A DNA stretch of 46,837 bases from SAR324 cluster bacterium SAR324-CTD7B (GTDB lineage: Bacteria; SAR324; NAC60-12). This document shows positions 34,225 to 42,099 of the stretch, one piece after another. The DNA lies in the NCBI GenBank assembly GCA_002082305.1, contig LSNO01000067.1, positions 1 to 46,837 of the forward strand, read 5' to 3'. Both the position numbers and the translations under genes were made by a program. The notes beneath the pieces were generated by a model. It searched no databases. It saw nothing but the letters and a program-made list of their open reading frames with translations, and had not been told where the DNA came from. Position 1 is the first letter of the stretch. Every line of letters begins with the position of its first letter.

Positions 34225-35209
34225 CGATCAAGCCTTTGTAAAAGAGACCATACTTGTCATCATGATAATCCTGAATCAAACCAAAATATTTATTCCATGG
34301 CGGAACCGGTGTACGTTCCCTGCTTTGGAAATAAAGCACTGTGTCGATTTGTTTCCAACGCTGTTCAAGAAATACTTTTAATGGAGAAGTTTCTGAAAGC
34401 CCTTCAAAAACAATGACCGGAGATCGTGCACCATGTGCATATTCTTCAAAATGCAAAATAATTTTTTCTCCGTAACCTGACAACAACTGCTCCTCCAGGT
34501 TTGCAGTCGCTTCAAAATCAATCTTGATCCAGTCTGCTAAATCCAGCAATTGATGATGTACATTAATATTCATTTTATTTGTATCATCCAGAGCTAAGCG
34601 AATACCCAGGTCATCCGCAAGCGCACGAATGGTTGTTAAGTAGTCTTCAGTGATTTCTTCGTTGATTTCAAAATAAAACATTTCCTTATATTCTGGAAAC
34701 AACTCCAGTAGAGTTTTAAGAGTACGAGGATAATTCAGATAATTTGCATCAACATTTTGTGAGAATGTAAGCGAGGGCATGACTTCACGATCGCGCTCCA
34801 TTTGTTGACGGAGAAGGCGAACGGTCAGAAAAGTAGCAATCAGTGAAGCAAAGCGGACAAGAACAGAAGGTATTCCCAATTCTTGTGAACGCTCTACTAT
34901 TTCACCAAAACTATTTCCATCTCTGTCGATTGCCAACAACTCAAAGCCGCGCGTGGTTGTATGCATAGGCCTTGGGGCAAGTTCATCGATGGCTTCTGCT
35001 TTGACCGTAATCCATTTCAGGTAATTCCTGGCACGATCTGTCAGGTCTTCCCATTCATGTTCTGTCACCACCCCCAAAACTTTCATAATAATTTCAGGAA
35101 AACATGGTGCCGGAAGACATCCCGGAGCTGCTACAACTGTCTGACTGGTCAATACCAACTCTTTCGTCAGACTGTCAACATATTGCTGCAGTTCTTCTAC
35201 GTTTTGCAT
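34214..35209 (-). CDS. Divergent EAL-domain protein
   Basis: A 331-residue soluble protein whose C-terminal ~240 residues fit an EAL (cyclic-di-GMP phosphodiesterase) fold: FELLAIDRDGN at the EAL motif, LTFSQNVDANYL, YFEINEEITED, LALDDTNK, DWIKIDFE, VIVFEGLSE and YFQSRERTP at the place of the usual QGY. Most metal-site residues (Glu, Asn, Glu, Asp-Asp, Lys, Glu) seem to be kept, but the first motif is FELL, not EAL, and the loop after Asp-Asp reads TNKMN, not FGTG. Activity is therefore uncertain. There is no GGDEF or PAS domain. It lies between dnaB and the propeller lipoprotein and overlaps the latter. Confidence 0.65.
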   Translation of the reverse strand: MQNVEELQQYVDSLTKELVLTSQTVVAAPGCLPAPCFPEIIMKVLGVVTEHEWEDLTDRARNYLKWITVKAEAIDELAPRPMHTTTRGFELLAIDRDGNSFGEIVERSQELGIPSVLVRFASLIATFLTVRLLRQQMERDREVMPSLTFSQNVDANYLNYPRTLKTLLELFPEYKEMFYFEINEEITEDYLTTIRALADDLGIRLALDDTNKMNINVHHQLLDLADWIKIDFEATANLEEQLLSGYGEKIILHFEEYAHGARSPVIVFEGLSETSPLKVFLEQRWKQIDTVLYFQSRERTPVPPWNKYFGLIQDYHDDKYGLFYKGLIDEQ

Positions 35210-35372
35210 CAGAGTGTTTTTTCCGGGAAACCTGTGTCTGAAGTTAAACTCACACGATTATAATTGAGTAAAATTACCCAACATTATCAAGAATCTGAAA
35301 TTCATAAATGTTCATGATTATTAACATCTAATCCAGCAGGTCTAAATTAAGAATTGATTTTTATATTACCTG

Positions 35373-36797
35373 CTATGTTGACGAGCCTCCGCCACCCAAA
35401 GCCAAATTGGCAAATTTTGTGTACTGTCCAATAAATGCCAGTCGTTTCATACCAATTTCACCATTTCGATGTTTTGCAATGCTTATTTCAGCAATACCCT
35501 TGTCCTCGGTATCTTCGTTGTAGACCTCATCACGATAAATAAAGACAATCAGGTCTGCATCCTGTTCCAATGCTCCAGACTCTCTCAAATCGGCCATCAT
35601 TGGACGTTTTTCTGTACGTCTTTCCAAGCCTCGGTTCAACTGTGAAAGAACTACCATCGGCAGCGAAAACTCTTTGGCCATGGCTTTCATAGTTCGTGAA
35701 ATTTCTGATATTTCCTGCTCCCGCGAAGGATTACGGATATTACTCTGCATCAGTTGCACATAATCAACAATAACAAGTCCCAGTGAAGGAAATTCTTTTT
35801 TTGCCTGCCGAATCACCTTTCTTATATAGTTTGGTGTTACTGCGGACCTGTCATCAATCAGCAAAGGTGCTTCCATCATACGAGTAGTACCTTCCATCAG
35901 TTTATCCCAGTCCTCCTGTTCAAGATCACCAACCAGCAATTTTCTATTATTTACTTTTGCTTCACTGCAAATCAGGCGCATGGCAATGTGTTCCTTTGGC
36001 ATTTCCAAGCTAAAAATAAGTGATGGAATATTAGCATGACCTGAAGCATAAAGTGCCATATTAATGGCAAGAGCTGTTTTACCCATTGAAGGTCGAGCTG
36101 CAAGAATGATCAAATCTCCCTTTTGCAAACCACGCGTTAAATCATCTAACTCAGTAAAACCAGTTGGAACTCCAGTTACATTTTCCGGAGATTCAGAAAT
36201 TTTCTCCAACTCTTCAAAATTTGTGGCAAGAACTTCTTTGAGATGAGAATAACTTTTAAGTCGAGTACGTGAATCGATAGACTGCAATCGATCGGTTGCC
36301 TCTGCAATAAAGTCAGAAATGTTTTCCGCATTTTCCTCTTGACCTCGTTTTGCAACTTCATGAGCAGTCAGGATAATATCTCTTAACTGCCCCTTCTCCC
36401 GAACAATACGGGCATAAAACTCAGCATTTTCGGCAACAGGAGTTTTCTGTGACAGTTCATTCAAATAATCTACTCCGCCAGTTTGTTCGAGTAGATGCTT
36501 GGATTTCAAATGACTCAGCAGAGTTAATTCATCTATGGGAACAGGAGGTTCCTGTGCAGTCATTTCCTGCATGGCAGCAAAAATATAATTATTGGCGGGA
36601 GAAAAAAAGTCGTCTGTGGTGAGGATATCTAGAATTTGCAGCAGGATTGAGTTCTGAATAATTATTGCACCCAGTACAGCTTGCTCTGCCATCTTGTCAT
36701 GTGGAAGTAATTCTCCAAGATCAACAGTTTGCGGACGCATTTTTTTTGTACGCTCAAAAACCCTGGTTTTTTCAGATTTATTTTCAGAAGACAGCAT
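35373..36797 (-). CDS. dnaB: Replicative DNA helicase
   Basis: The hexameric helicase that opens the replication fork. The N-terminal domain begins LPHDKMAEQAVLGAIIIQ. A flexible linker leads to the RecA-type core with Walker A ARPSMGKT (residues 234-241), the Walker B region LGLVIVDYVQLM, VVLSQLNRGLERR and DLRESGALEQDADLIVFIYRDE. The C-terminus is a short Gly-rich tail (GGGGSST). I chose ATG 36797 because AGGAG precedes it by 6 nt; the frame is open further upstream but gives an unrelated sequence. At 474 residues it is a normal length and there is no intein. It ends the ribosomal-protein cluster, as is common in bacteria. Confidence 0.95.
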   Translation of the reverse strand: MLSSENKSEKTRVFERTKKMRPQTVDLGELLPHDKMAEQAVLGAIIIQNSILLQILDILTTDDFFSPANNYIFAAMQEMTAQEPPVPIDELTLLSHLKSKHLLEQTGGVDYLNELSQKTPVAENAEFYARIVREKGQLRDIILTAHEVAKRGQEENAENISDFIAEATDRLQSIDSRTRLKSYSHLKEVLATNFEELEKISESPENVTGVPTGFTELDDLTRGLQKGDLIILAARPSMGKTALAINMALYASGHANIPSLIFSLEMPKEHIAMRLICSEAKVNNRKLLVGDLEQEDWDKLMEGTTRMMEAPLLIDDRSAVTPNYIRKVIRQAKKEFPSLGLVIVDYVQLMQSNIRNPSREQEISEISRTMKAMAKEFSLPMVVLSQLNRGLERRTEKRPMMADLRESGALEQDADLIVFIYRDEVYNEDTEDKGIAEISIAKHRNGEIGMKRLAFIGQYTKFANLALGGGGSST

Positions 36798-36930
36798 TGA
36801 TACTCCTGGTATGGAGAGGGCGATCAAAGATCTGGAGGTAGTGGGGCTGAGACAGTACCCAACTGATAAATTAAAGTGCCAAAGGCTCAATGTAGGTCTG
36901 AACCTTTAGCTTTGAAGTTAAAATCGTAAA

Positions 36931-37545
36931 CTACTCGTCAGTTTCGTGTTCTTCAAGCTCTTCAAGCTCTTCAAGCTCTTCAAGCTCTTCAAGCTCTTCA
37001 AGCTCTTCAAGTTTTTCAAGTTCTTCACTGTCAACATTTTTTTCATCAGCATTTTTATCTTTCGGTTCATCGACAGCAGCTGTTTTAACGGCAGACTCGT
37101 CTGAATCTCCAGTCACCTTGATTTGCATGTTTACTGAAACTTCAGAATGAACTCGCACAGTAAATTCATGGAGGCCAATGTTTCGAATGGGCGAATTCAA
37201 TTGTATGGACCTTCGTTCAACATCAAATTCTTTTTCTTTCAACAATTCTTTCAGGTCCCTGTTGGTGACTGAACCAAACAATCTACCTCCAGGACCGGAT
37301 TTACGGACAACTTCCAGTTTAACAGTTTTAAGTTTTTCTGCCTGTTCGTGTGCCAGTTCGATTTTTCCTTCACGCAACTTGTTTAAATGCTGTATCCGGT
37401 GCTGTAATTCTTTGGAGACCCTGCCGGTAGCCAAAAGGGCGATTCCCTTTGGAAGGAGGTAGTTACGACCGAAACCGGATTTCACATCTATTGTGTCACC
37501 TAAAGACCCTAAATTGGGTACGTCTTCAGTTAGTATCAACTTCAC
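36931..37545 (-). CDS. rplI: 50S ribosomal protein L9 with acidic repeat tail
   Basis: Residues 1-148 are a normal L9: KLILTEDVPNLGSLGDTIDVKSGFGRNYLLPKG at the N-terminus (rRNA-binding domain), the long connecting helix and the C-terminal domain with GRLFGSVT. Beyond ~150 there is an extension of about 55 residues, acidic and ending in a run of Glu-Glu-Leu triplets coded by a 9-bp DNA repeat. The start is GTG at 37545 behind AAGGAAA. The normal bacterial protein is ~150 residues, so the tail is unusual. It is read between rpsR and dnaB. Confidence 0.93.
   Translation of the reverse strand: MKLILTEDVPNLGSLGDTIDVKSGFGRNYLLPKGIALLATGRVSKELQHRIQHLNKLREGKIELAHEQAEKLKTVKLEVVRKSGPGGRLFGSVTNRDLKELLKEKEFDVERRSIQLNSPIRNIGLHEFTVRVHSEVSVNMQIKVTGDSDESAVKTAAVDEPKDKNADEKNVDSEELEKLEELEELEELEELEELEELEEHETDE
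36951..37004. repeat. 9-bp tandem repeat coding the L9 Glu-Glu-Leu tail
   Basis: Six perfect copies of CTTCAAGCT, followed by two or three degenerate ones up to about 37031. On the coding strand each unit gives Glu-Glu-Leu (AGC TTG AAG read in frame as GAG/GAA and CTT). The 9-bp unit keeps the frame, so copy number can drift between strains without knocking out the gene. Confidence 0.9.
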
Positions 37546-37605
37546 GGTATTTCCTTTTATTCAATCTCTTAGTTTTTGGAATATTTGGGGATTCTTACCC
37601 ACACT

Positions 37606-37944
37606 TCATTCAGGTGGTTTAGAATTTCTGTAACTGGAAAATTTTCGTTCAACATTAACTTGTTGAGGCACATAACCTTTCATTGGTGAAAGAAGAGCCA
37701 GGTTGCGTGCACGTCGAATTGCGGTTTTTAACTTTCTCTGATTTGCCGCACATACTCCGGAAATGCGGCTTGGAATAATCTTTCCGCCCTGGGTTACATA
37801 ATTTTTTAACAACTCAACATCTTTATAATCAATTCTGTCTATTCCGGCCTCCTTGAACGGGCAGGATTTGCGCTTACTGCGAAGCAGAATACTTGTGGGT
37901 ATACGTTTACGACGTAAATGTGATCTTTTTCGTTTTTTTAACAT
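37606..37944 (-). CDS. rpsR: 30S ribosomal protein S18
   Basis: A 112-residue protein containing the S18 core: [48 protein letters not shown]. The N-terminus is extended by a very basic stretch ([12 protein letters not shown]) and the C-terminus by ~20 residues, against ~75 in E. coli. SCPFKEAG before the core resembles the longer S18 forms with Cys. It follows rpsF with no ssb or priB gene between. Confidence 0.93.
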   Translation of the reverse strand: MLKKRKRSHLRRKRIPTSILLRSKRKSCPFKEAGIDRIDYKDVELLKNYVTQGGKIIPSRISGVCAANQRKLKTAIRRARNLALLSPMKGYVPQQVNVERKFSSYRNSKPPE

Positions 37945-38001
37945 AAATAATTTTCATGAAAGTTAGGTTCTGCACTGAAAAATTCTGACTGGCAAAGTAT
38001 T

Positions 38002-38553
38002 TCAAGCATCTACAGATTCAGTTTCTACTTCTTCGGCATCTTTGTCAGATTTTTCTATTTTAACTTCTGATTCAGTGTCAACTTCTTTAACATCTTCAGT
38101 TACATTCTTTTCATTCTCTGTAGCTGCCTCAGCTTTTTTTGGAGATTCTTTTTTAACTTTGGTAGATTCTCCTGTAATTTCCTCAGATTCCTTCGGAGTT
38201 TCCACATTTTCTGAAGCATCCTCTTTAGGCGGAATTAAGGTTTGTAAAAATGCTGCCTCTGTATCAATGTCATCAGTCTTTATAATTTGATGACGCAAAA
38301 CATCATCAGAATAACCAATTTGGCGCTGTAATTCGTCAATTGTTTTTCCTGTACCTGTGAAGTACCAGGCATGATAAACACCAAAGTCATTGCCTGATAT
38401 TTCGTAGGCCAGACGACGACGTCCCCAAACATATTCATGAATAAGCTTCCCTCCGGATTTGGTGAGAATCTTTTTATAATTTTTCAGCACAGAAGCCAAC
38501 TCATCATTATTGTGTGATGGATCTGTGATGAACACAAGTTCATATCCTGTCAT
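38002..38553 (-). CDS. rpsF: 30S ribosomal protein S6 with long charged tail
   Basis: Residues 1-100 are the S6 ferredoxin-like fold: YELVFITDPS, GKLIHEYVWGRRRLAYEI, and GVYHAWYFTGTGKTIDELQRQIGYSDDVLRHQIIK. About 75 further residues are rich in Glu, Lys, Ser, Thr and Val and contain almost no aromatic residues, so they should be disordered. E. coli S6 also has an acidic tail that receives extra Glu residues, but a shorter one. AAAGGAAT precedes the ATG. It heads rpsF-rpsR-rplI-dnaB. Confidence 0.94.
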   Translation of the reverse strand: MTGYELVFITDPSHNNDELASVLKNYKKILTKSGGKLIHEYVWGRRRLAYEISGNDFGVYHAWYFTGTGKTIDELQRQIGYSDDVLRHQIIKTDDIDTEAAFLQTLIPPKEDASENVETPKESEEITGESTKVKKESPKKAEAATENEKNVTEDVKEVDTESEVKIEKSDKDAEEVETESVDA

Positions 38554-38662
38554 TTATATTCCTTTCGGATTATCGAATAATGTCAATAAGTCCACTCAAG
38601 TGAACAAGGAAACAGCAAAGGGTTTTTACCTTTGCAACTTAACATTTGCAAATAAACAAATG

Positions 38663-39754
38663 CTATACGTTAAAACGAAAGTGCATGATGTCTCCATCCT
38701 GCACTACATAATCCCGGCCTTCAAGACGCCAGCGTCCGGCATCCTTGACAGATGATTCCGACCCCAATTGATCGATGTCATCAAAATGAAAGACTTCGGC
38801 GCGGATAAAGCCTTTTTCAAAATCTGTATGAATTTTACCTGCAGCCTCAGGAGCAGTAGAACCTTTGCGAATCTCCCAAGCCCGTACTTCCTGTTTTCCT
38901 GCAGTGAAATAAGTGATCTGCTCAAGCATCCGGTATCCGGAATGCGTCAGCCGATCCAGTCCGGAACTGTCAATTCCCAACTCTTCCATGAAAAGCTTTG
39001 ATTCATCATCATCCATCTCTGAGAGCTCTGATTCGACCTGCGCGCAAATCGGAATAACTTCCACCCCCTCTTCATCGGCTAATTCCCGCAGCTGCTGCTC
39101 ACGAACTTCCGGATTATTGAGTCCATCTTCTGAGATGTTTGCAATGTAGAGATAAGGTTTCAGAGTCAACAAACTTAATTCATTGATCAGTTCCTTTTCA
39201 TCCTTACTCAAACCCATTTTGCTGGCCAGTAAACCATCATCCAAATGATCCCGCAGTCGTTCAAAAATCCCCAACTCTACCGCCAAAGCACGGTCACCTT
39301 TAACCTGGCGTTGGAGTCGATCTATTTTACGTTCTACCTGCTCCAAATCAGATAATATCAACTCAGTCTGTATTACCTGTACATCACCAACCGGATCAAG
39401 TCTGCCGTCTACATGTACTACGTTTTCATCTTCAAAGCACCGCACCACGTGTGCAACTGCGTCAACCTGTCTGATGTGGCTCAGAAACTGATTCCCCAAA
39501 CCCTCACCATGACTTGCACCTTTGACAAGTCCTGCAATGTCTACAATCTGCAAAGTTGCAGGAATAATCTTTTCCGGACTGACAAGTTCAGTCAAACGGA
39601 TCATTCTAGGATCCCTTATCCGGACGATGCCTATATTCGGATCAATTGTACAAAACGGATAGTTTGCTGCTTCTACCTGCACTTTGGTCAAAGCGCGAAA
39701 CAAAGTGGATTTCCCAACATTTGGCAAACCTAAAATTCCAACTTCTAATGCCAT
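38663..39754 (-). CDS. ychF: OBG-family ATPase/GTPase YchF
   Basis: A universally conserved P-loop protein that prefers ATP and is linked to translation and stress. G1 is GLPNVGKST (residues 9-17), G3 is DIAGLVKGASHGEGLGNQFL, and the G4 region reads YIANISED. A coiled-coil insert (ERKIDRLQRQVKGDRAL) and a C-terminal TGS domain (TFEKGFIRAEV context, ending DGDIMHFRFNV) complete it. At 363 residues it matches E. coli exactly. It is co-directional with pth upstream and rpsF downstream. Confidence 0.95.
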   Translation of the reverse strand: MALEVGILGLPNVGKSTLFRALTKVQVEAANYPFCTIDPNIGIVRIRDPRMIRLTELVSPEKIIPATLQIVDIAGLVKGASHGEGLGNQFLSHIRQVDAVAHVVRCFEDENVVHVDGRLDPVGDVQVIQTELILSDLEQVERKIDRLQRQVKGDRALAVELGIFERLRDHLDDGLLASKMGLSKDEKELINELSLLTLKPYLYIANISEDGLNNPEVREQQLRELADEEGVEVIPICAQVESELSEMDDDESKLFMEELGIDSSGLDRLTHSGYRMLEQITYFTAGKQEVRAWEIRKGSTAPEAAGKIHTDFEKGFIRAEVFHFDDIDQLGSESSVKDAGRWRLEGRDYVVQDGDIMHFRFNV

Positions 39755-39802
39755 TTGTTTCCGGAAACTTAATGCGTTTTGTTCAAAATGCTTTGCAGTG
39801 CC

Positions 39803-40372
39803 TTATGCCAATTCCGGAGCAGAAAAAGAAGTGTTCTCAAACTGCGAAGTTGCCAAAAATCCGATCAGTTCCACCAACACCAGGTCCATTACACTTTGAG
39901 CAAGCTTTGCTTCAGCTTTTGACCATTGTCCCAAAACATAACCGACAACATCTCGTTTCCCAGCAGGTCTGCCAATACCAAATCTGACTCTGCGGAATTT
40001 ACTGTTACCCAATGAGTCGATAACGGATCGCAGGCCATTGTGTCCCCCATGACCGCCACCGTCCCGAAAACGAGCCATCCCCGGCGGCAAATCCAAATCA
40101 TCTGAAATAATGACAATGTTCTCTGCGGGAATTTTATAAAAACCGGCACATTCCGCTACAGCCAGTCCAACTCTATTCATGAAGGTCTGAGGCTTGATCA
40201 GAATGCAAGCCTCACCTTCAATCGATGTTCTACAAAACTGGCTGTGAAATTTTTGCTGGAATCCGGAAACCTCCAGCTTTTCCATGAGTAAATCAACAAC
40301 CTGAAACCCAACATTATGCGGCGTTCCTTCGTACTCCCTGCCCGGATTACCCAAGCCGGCCACCAGTTTCAT
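39803..40372 (-). CDS. pth: Peptidyl-tRNA hydrolase
   Basis: Releases peptides from peptidyl-tRNAs that drop off the ribosome. The start KLVAGLGNPGREYEGTPHNVGF contains the catalytic His (residue 20 from the chosen Met), and further motifs are PQTFMNRVG, IISDDLDLPPGMARFRDGGGHGGHNGLRS and FRRVRFGIGRP. I chose ATG 40372, where family members begin; an ATG at 40381 adds three residues and has AGGA too close. Length (189) is normal. It is followed by ychF and preceded by rplY, a conserved arrangement. Confidence 0.94.
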   Translation of the reverse strand: MKLVAGLGNPGREYEGTPHNVGFQVVDLLMEKLEVSGFQQKFHSQFCRTSIEGEACILIKPQTFMNRVGLAVAECAGFYKIPAENIVIISDDLDLPPGMARFRDGGGHGGHNGLRSVIDSLGNSKFRRVRFGIGRPAGKRDVVGYVLGQWSKAEAKLAQSVMDLVLVELIGFLATSQFENTSFSAPELA

Positions 40373-40406
40373 CCCCGCCATTTCCTGTTTCAGAACTTGC
40401 TAAATT

Positions 40407-41093
40407 TCACTCTTCCTCTGTTTTTTCATCCTTAACAGAATCTTCACTATCTGCTTCTTCACCCTCTACTGCTTCTACTCCTTCTTCTCCTTCTGCAACT
40501 TCTACAATCTCTTCTTCCTCTTCTTTTGCACGTCCAACAATTGAAATGACAGTAAAATTCTCGTCTGTTCCAACAGTAACCTTTTCAGGCAACTTTACAT
40601 CTTGAATTCTAATAGAATCACCTAATTCCAAACTGGAAGAATCCACTTCCACAAAAGAGGGAATATCTGCAGGAAGACAGCTAACAGGTATCTCCCGGAC
40701 AACCATCTGCAAAACTCCACCACCTTTAACTCCTGGTGATTCACCAATCACATGTATTGGTATCCGGACAATTTGCGGCTTGGCTTCAGGCAGTTCCCAA
40801 AAGTCAATATGAGTGATTTGGTGTTGATAAGGATGCTTCTGAATTTCCCTCAGCAAAACCTGTGCAGTCCAGCTTTCTCCACTTGCAGAATCTGTTACAT
40901 TGATTGGTACAAGCTCGTGCATTCCAGACATTTTTTCGAGCAGGTGACGGGTTGATTCTTCTGCCATTTCCAGCAAAATGTTTCCCCGAGGACCGTAGAG
41001 TACCGCCGGGATATTACCTGCCTGACGTAACTTTTGATTGGCCGACTTTCCTTTTTTACTGCGAATACTCGCTGATAATTGATTTTGTGTCAT
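40407..41093 (-). CDS. rplY: 50S ribosomal protein L25 (TL5/CTC type) with acidic tail
   Basis: A 228-residue long-form L25 binding 5S rRNA. The N-terminal L25 domain has LRQAGNIPAVLYGPRG and IQKHPYQHQITHIDFWEL; the C-terminal CTC beta domain contains IPVSCLPADIPSFVEVD and LGDSIRIQDVKLP. The last ~35 residues are almost entirely Glu, Val, Gly and Asp. ATG 41093 begins TQNQLSA; upstream in-frame starts add six residues with no better ribosome binding site. In many related genomes prs (ribose-phosphate pyrophosphokinase) precedes it; here a gene-poor gap does. Confidence 0.93.
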   Translation of the reverse strand: MTQNQLSASIRSKKGKSANQKLRQAGNIPAVLYGPRGNILLEMAEESTRHLLEKMSGMHELVPINVTDSASGESWTAQVLLREIQKHPYQHQITHIDFWELPEAKPQIVRIPIHVIGESPGVKGGGVLQMVVREIPVSCLPADIPSFVEVDSSSLELGDSIRIQDVKLPEKVTVGTDENFTVISIVGRAKEEEEEIVEVAEGEEGVEAVEGEEADSEDSVKDEKTEEE

Positions 41094-41170
41094 GTTTCTA
41101 CTATCCATCAATAGGATGGTTTACTAAAAAAGTTAAACACTAAATTTAACCTGAAATTACTAATCAGTCA

Positions 41171-41587
41171 ATGTATTTCTTCAGCAAGGAAAAGAAAGTT
41201 TCATATTATGAAGAATATTTTCAAACTTGAGTACAATCAACGGGCCTTTATTCTTGAGTTTTGCACTGCAAGGCTCTAACTTAACAGGGAATTGTGCGGC
41301 AAGTATATCATCATAAATAAAACAATTCGAAACAAATCTGCAGAATACACTGCATTTGTCCCAAGTTTGAAGGAAAACAAGAGTCTATAGCACATGTACG
41401 GGAAGAGTCTTTTGCGGGAATAGTCACTGACATGGCTTATCTTAAACATTCTTTGAGCCGCCGAATGGAGTTTGGAAGACTTGTTGAAAATGTGCCAGAT
41501 TCATATTTTGACGAATTAGAAGCCCGATTACCGGCCTGGGATCCCGTTGCTTTTGATTTAACCCATAATAACAGATGGGCACGCTAG
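41171..41587 (+). other. Gene-poor gap with possible coding remnants
   Basis: The 480 nt between rplY and the small lipoprotein gene hold no convincing complete gene. Three short frames nevertheless read like protein. ATG 41171 gives 19 residues (MYFFSKEKKVSYYEEYFQT). ATG 41208 gives 23 residues (MKNIFKLEYNQRAFI...). A frame open from 41321 to the stop at 41587 contains ATG 41432 and ends in SYFDELEARLPAWDPVAFD. They lie in different frames in succession, which could be a decayed gene broken by frameshifts, or chance. No strong ribosome binding site precedes any of them. Confidence 0.3.
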
Positions 41588-41609
41588 AATTTCCATGAGG
41601 AAAAGTACT

Positions 41610-41813
41610 ATGAACTGTAGATGGATTTGGATTATTTTGATGCCAATCTGGCTGGCGGGCTCCTGTGAAACCAGACTGACTACATTTTATGTAAAAGCCG
41701 GAGATTCTGAAGAACTCAAGATTCACGCTTTTGAACGTTGCGGGAGACACTACCGTGTACTCGCATACGAGGACGACACGGCACGCATAGAGTGTCTGAA
41801 AAAAACTGATTAA
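41610..41813 (+). CDS. Small putative lipoprotein
   Basis: A 67-residue product from ATG 41610, preceded by GAGGA at 41597-41601. It begins with a short hydrophobic segment (WIWIILMPIWLAGSC), and Cys19 in LAGSC could be lipidated, though Ala at -3 is not the best lipobox. The mature part (about 49 residues) has two more Cys, in ERCGRH and ECLKK, that could form a disulfide. Similar tiny exported proteins are common but I recognise no family. An ATG 15 nt upstream would add five residues. It converges with the 34-residue ORF below. Confidence 0.5.
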   Translation: MNCRWIWIILMPIWLAGSCETRLTTFYVKAGDSEELKIHAFERCGRHYRVLAYEDDTARIECLKKTD

Positions 41814-41828
41814 AGAGGGTTTAAATAA

Positions 41829-41933
41829 TCAGCGTTCCAAAATATCCATTACAGAAAAATATCCTAACGGCAAGACCCATATTATGTGTAAAATCGCAAT
41901 AATTGTTGCCAGTGTATTCCCATCCATTGCCAT
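41829..41933 (-). CDS. 34-residue single-pass membrane protein
   Basis: On the minus strand AAAGGAGA is followed 1-2 nt later by ATG 41933 and by a second in-frame ATG at 41927, better placed for that ribosome binding site. The frame codes 34 residues: a short polar start (MDGN), a hydrophobic helix (TLATIIAILHIIWVLPLGYF) and a charged tail (MDILER). It is short enough to be missed by gene callers. Size and shape are those of small membrane proteins that accompany larger complexes, but I recognise no homologue. It stands alone, reading away from alr across ~165 nt of AT-rich sequence. Confidence 0.5.
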   Translation of the reverse strand: MAMDGNTLATIIAILHIIWVLPLGYFSVMDILER

Positions 41934-42099
41934 TCTCCTTTAATGATTTTTTTTGGAGCGTGTTAAATACTGAAAAATCAAAACTTTTTAATTTTTAATT
42001 CCTCTGTCATTTTGCTTATCAATAAATCACTTATCAACAAAACAAAAGTGCACACGAAAATAGCACATCATATAAATCAATGCAAGTCAAAATTTGTGA

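Noticed and set aside
36798-36890. Extended N-terminus for DnaB
   Set aside because: The added residues do not resemble DnaB and ATG 36797 has a clear AGGAG.
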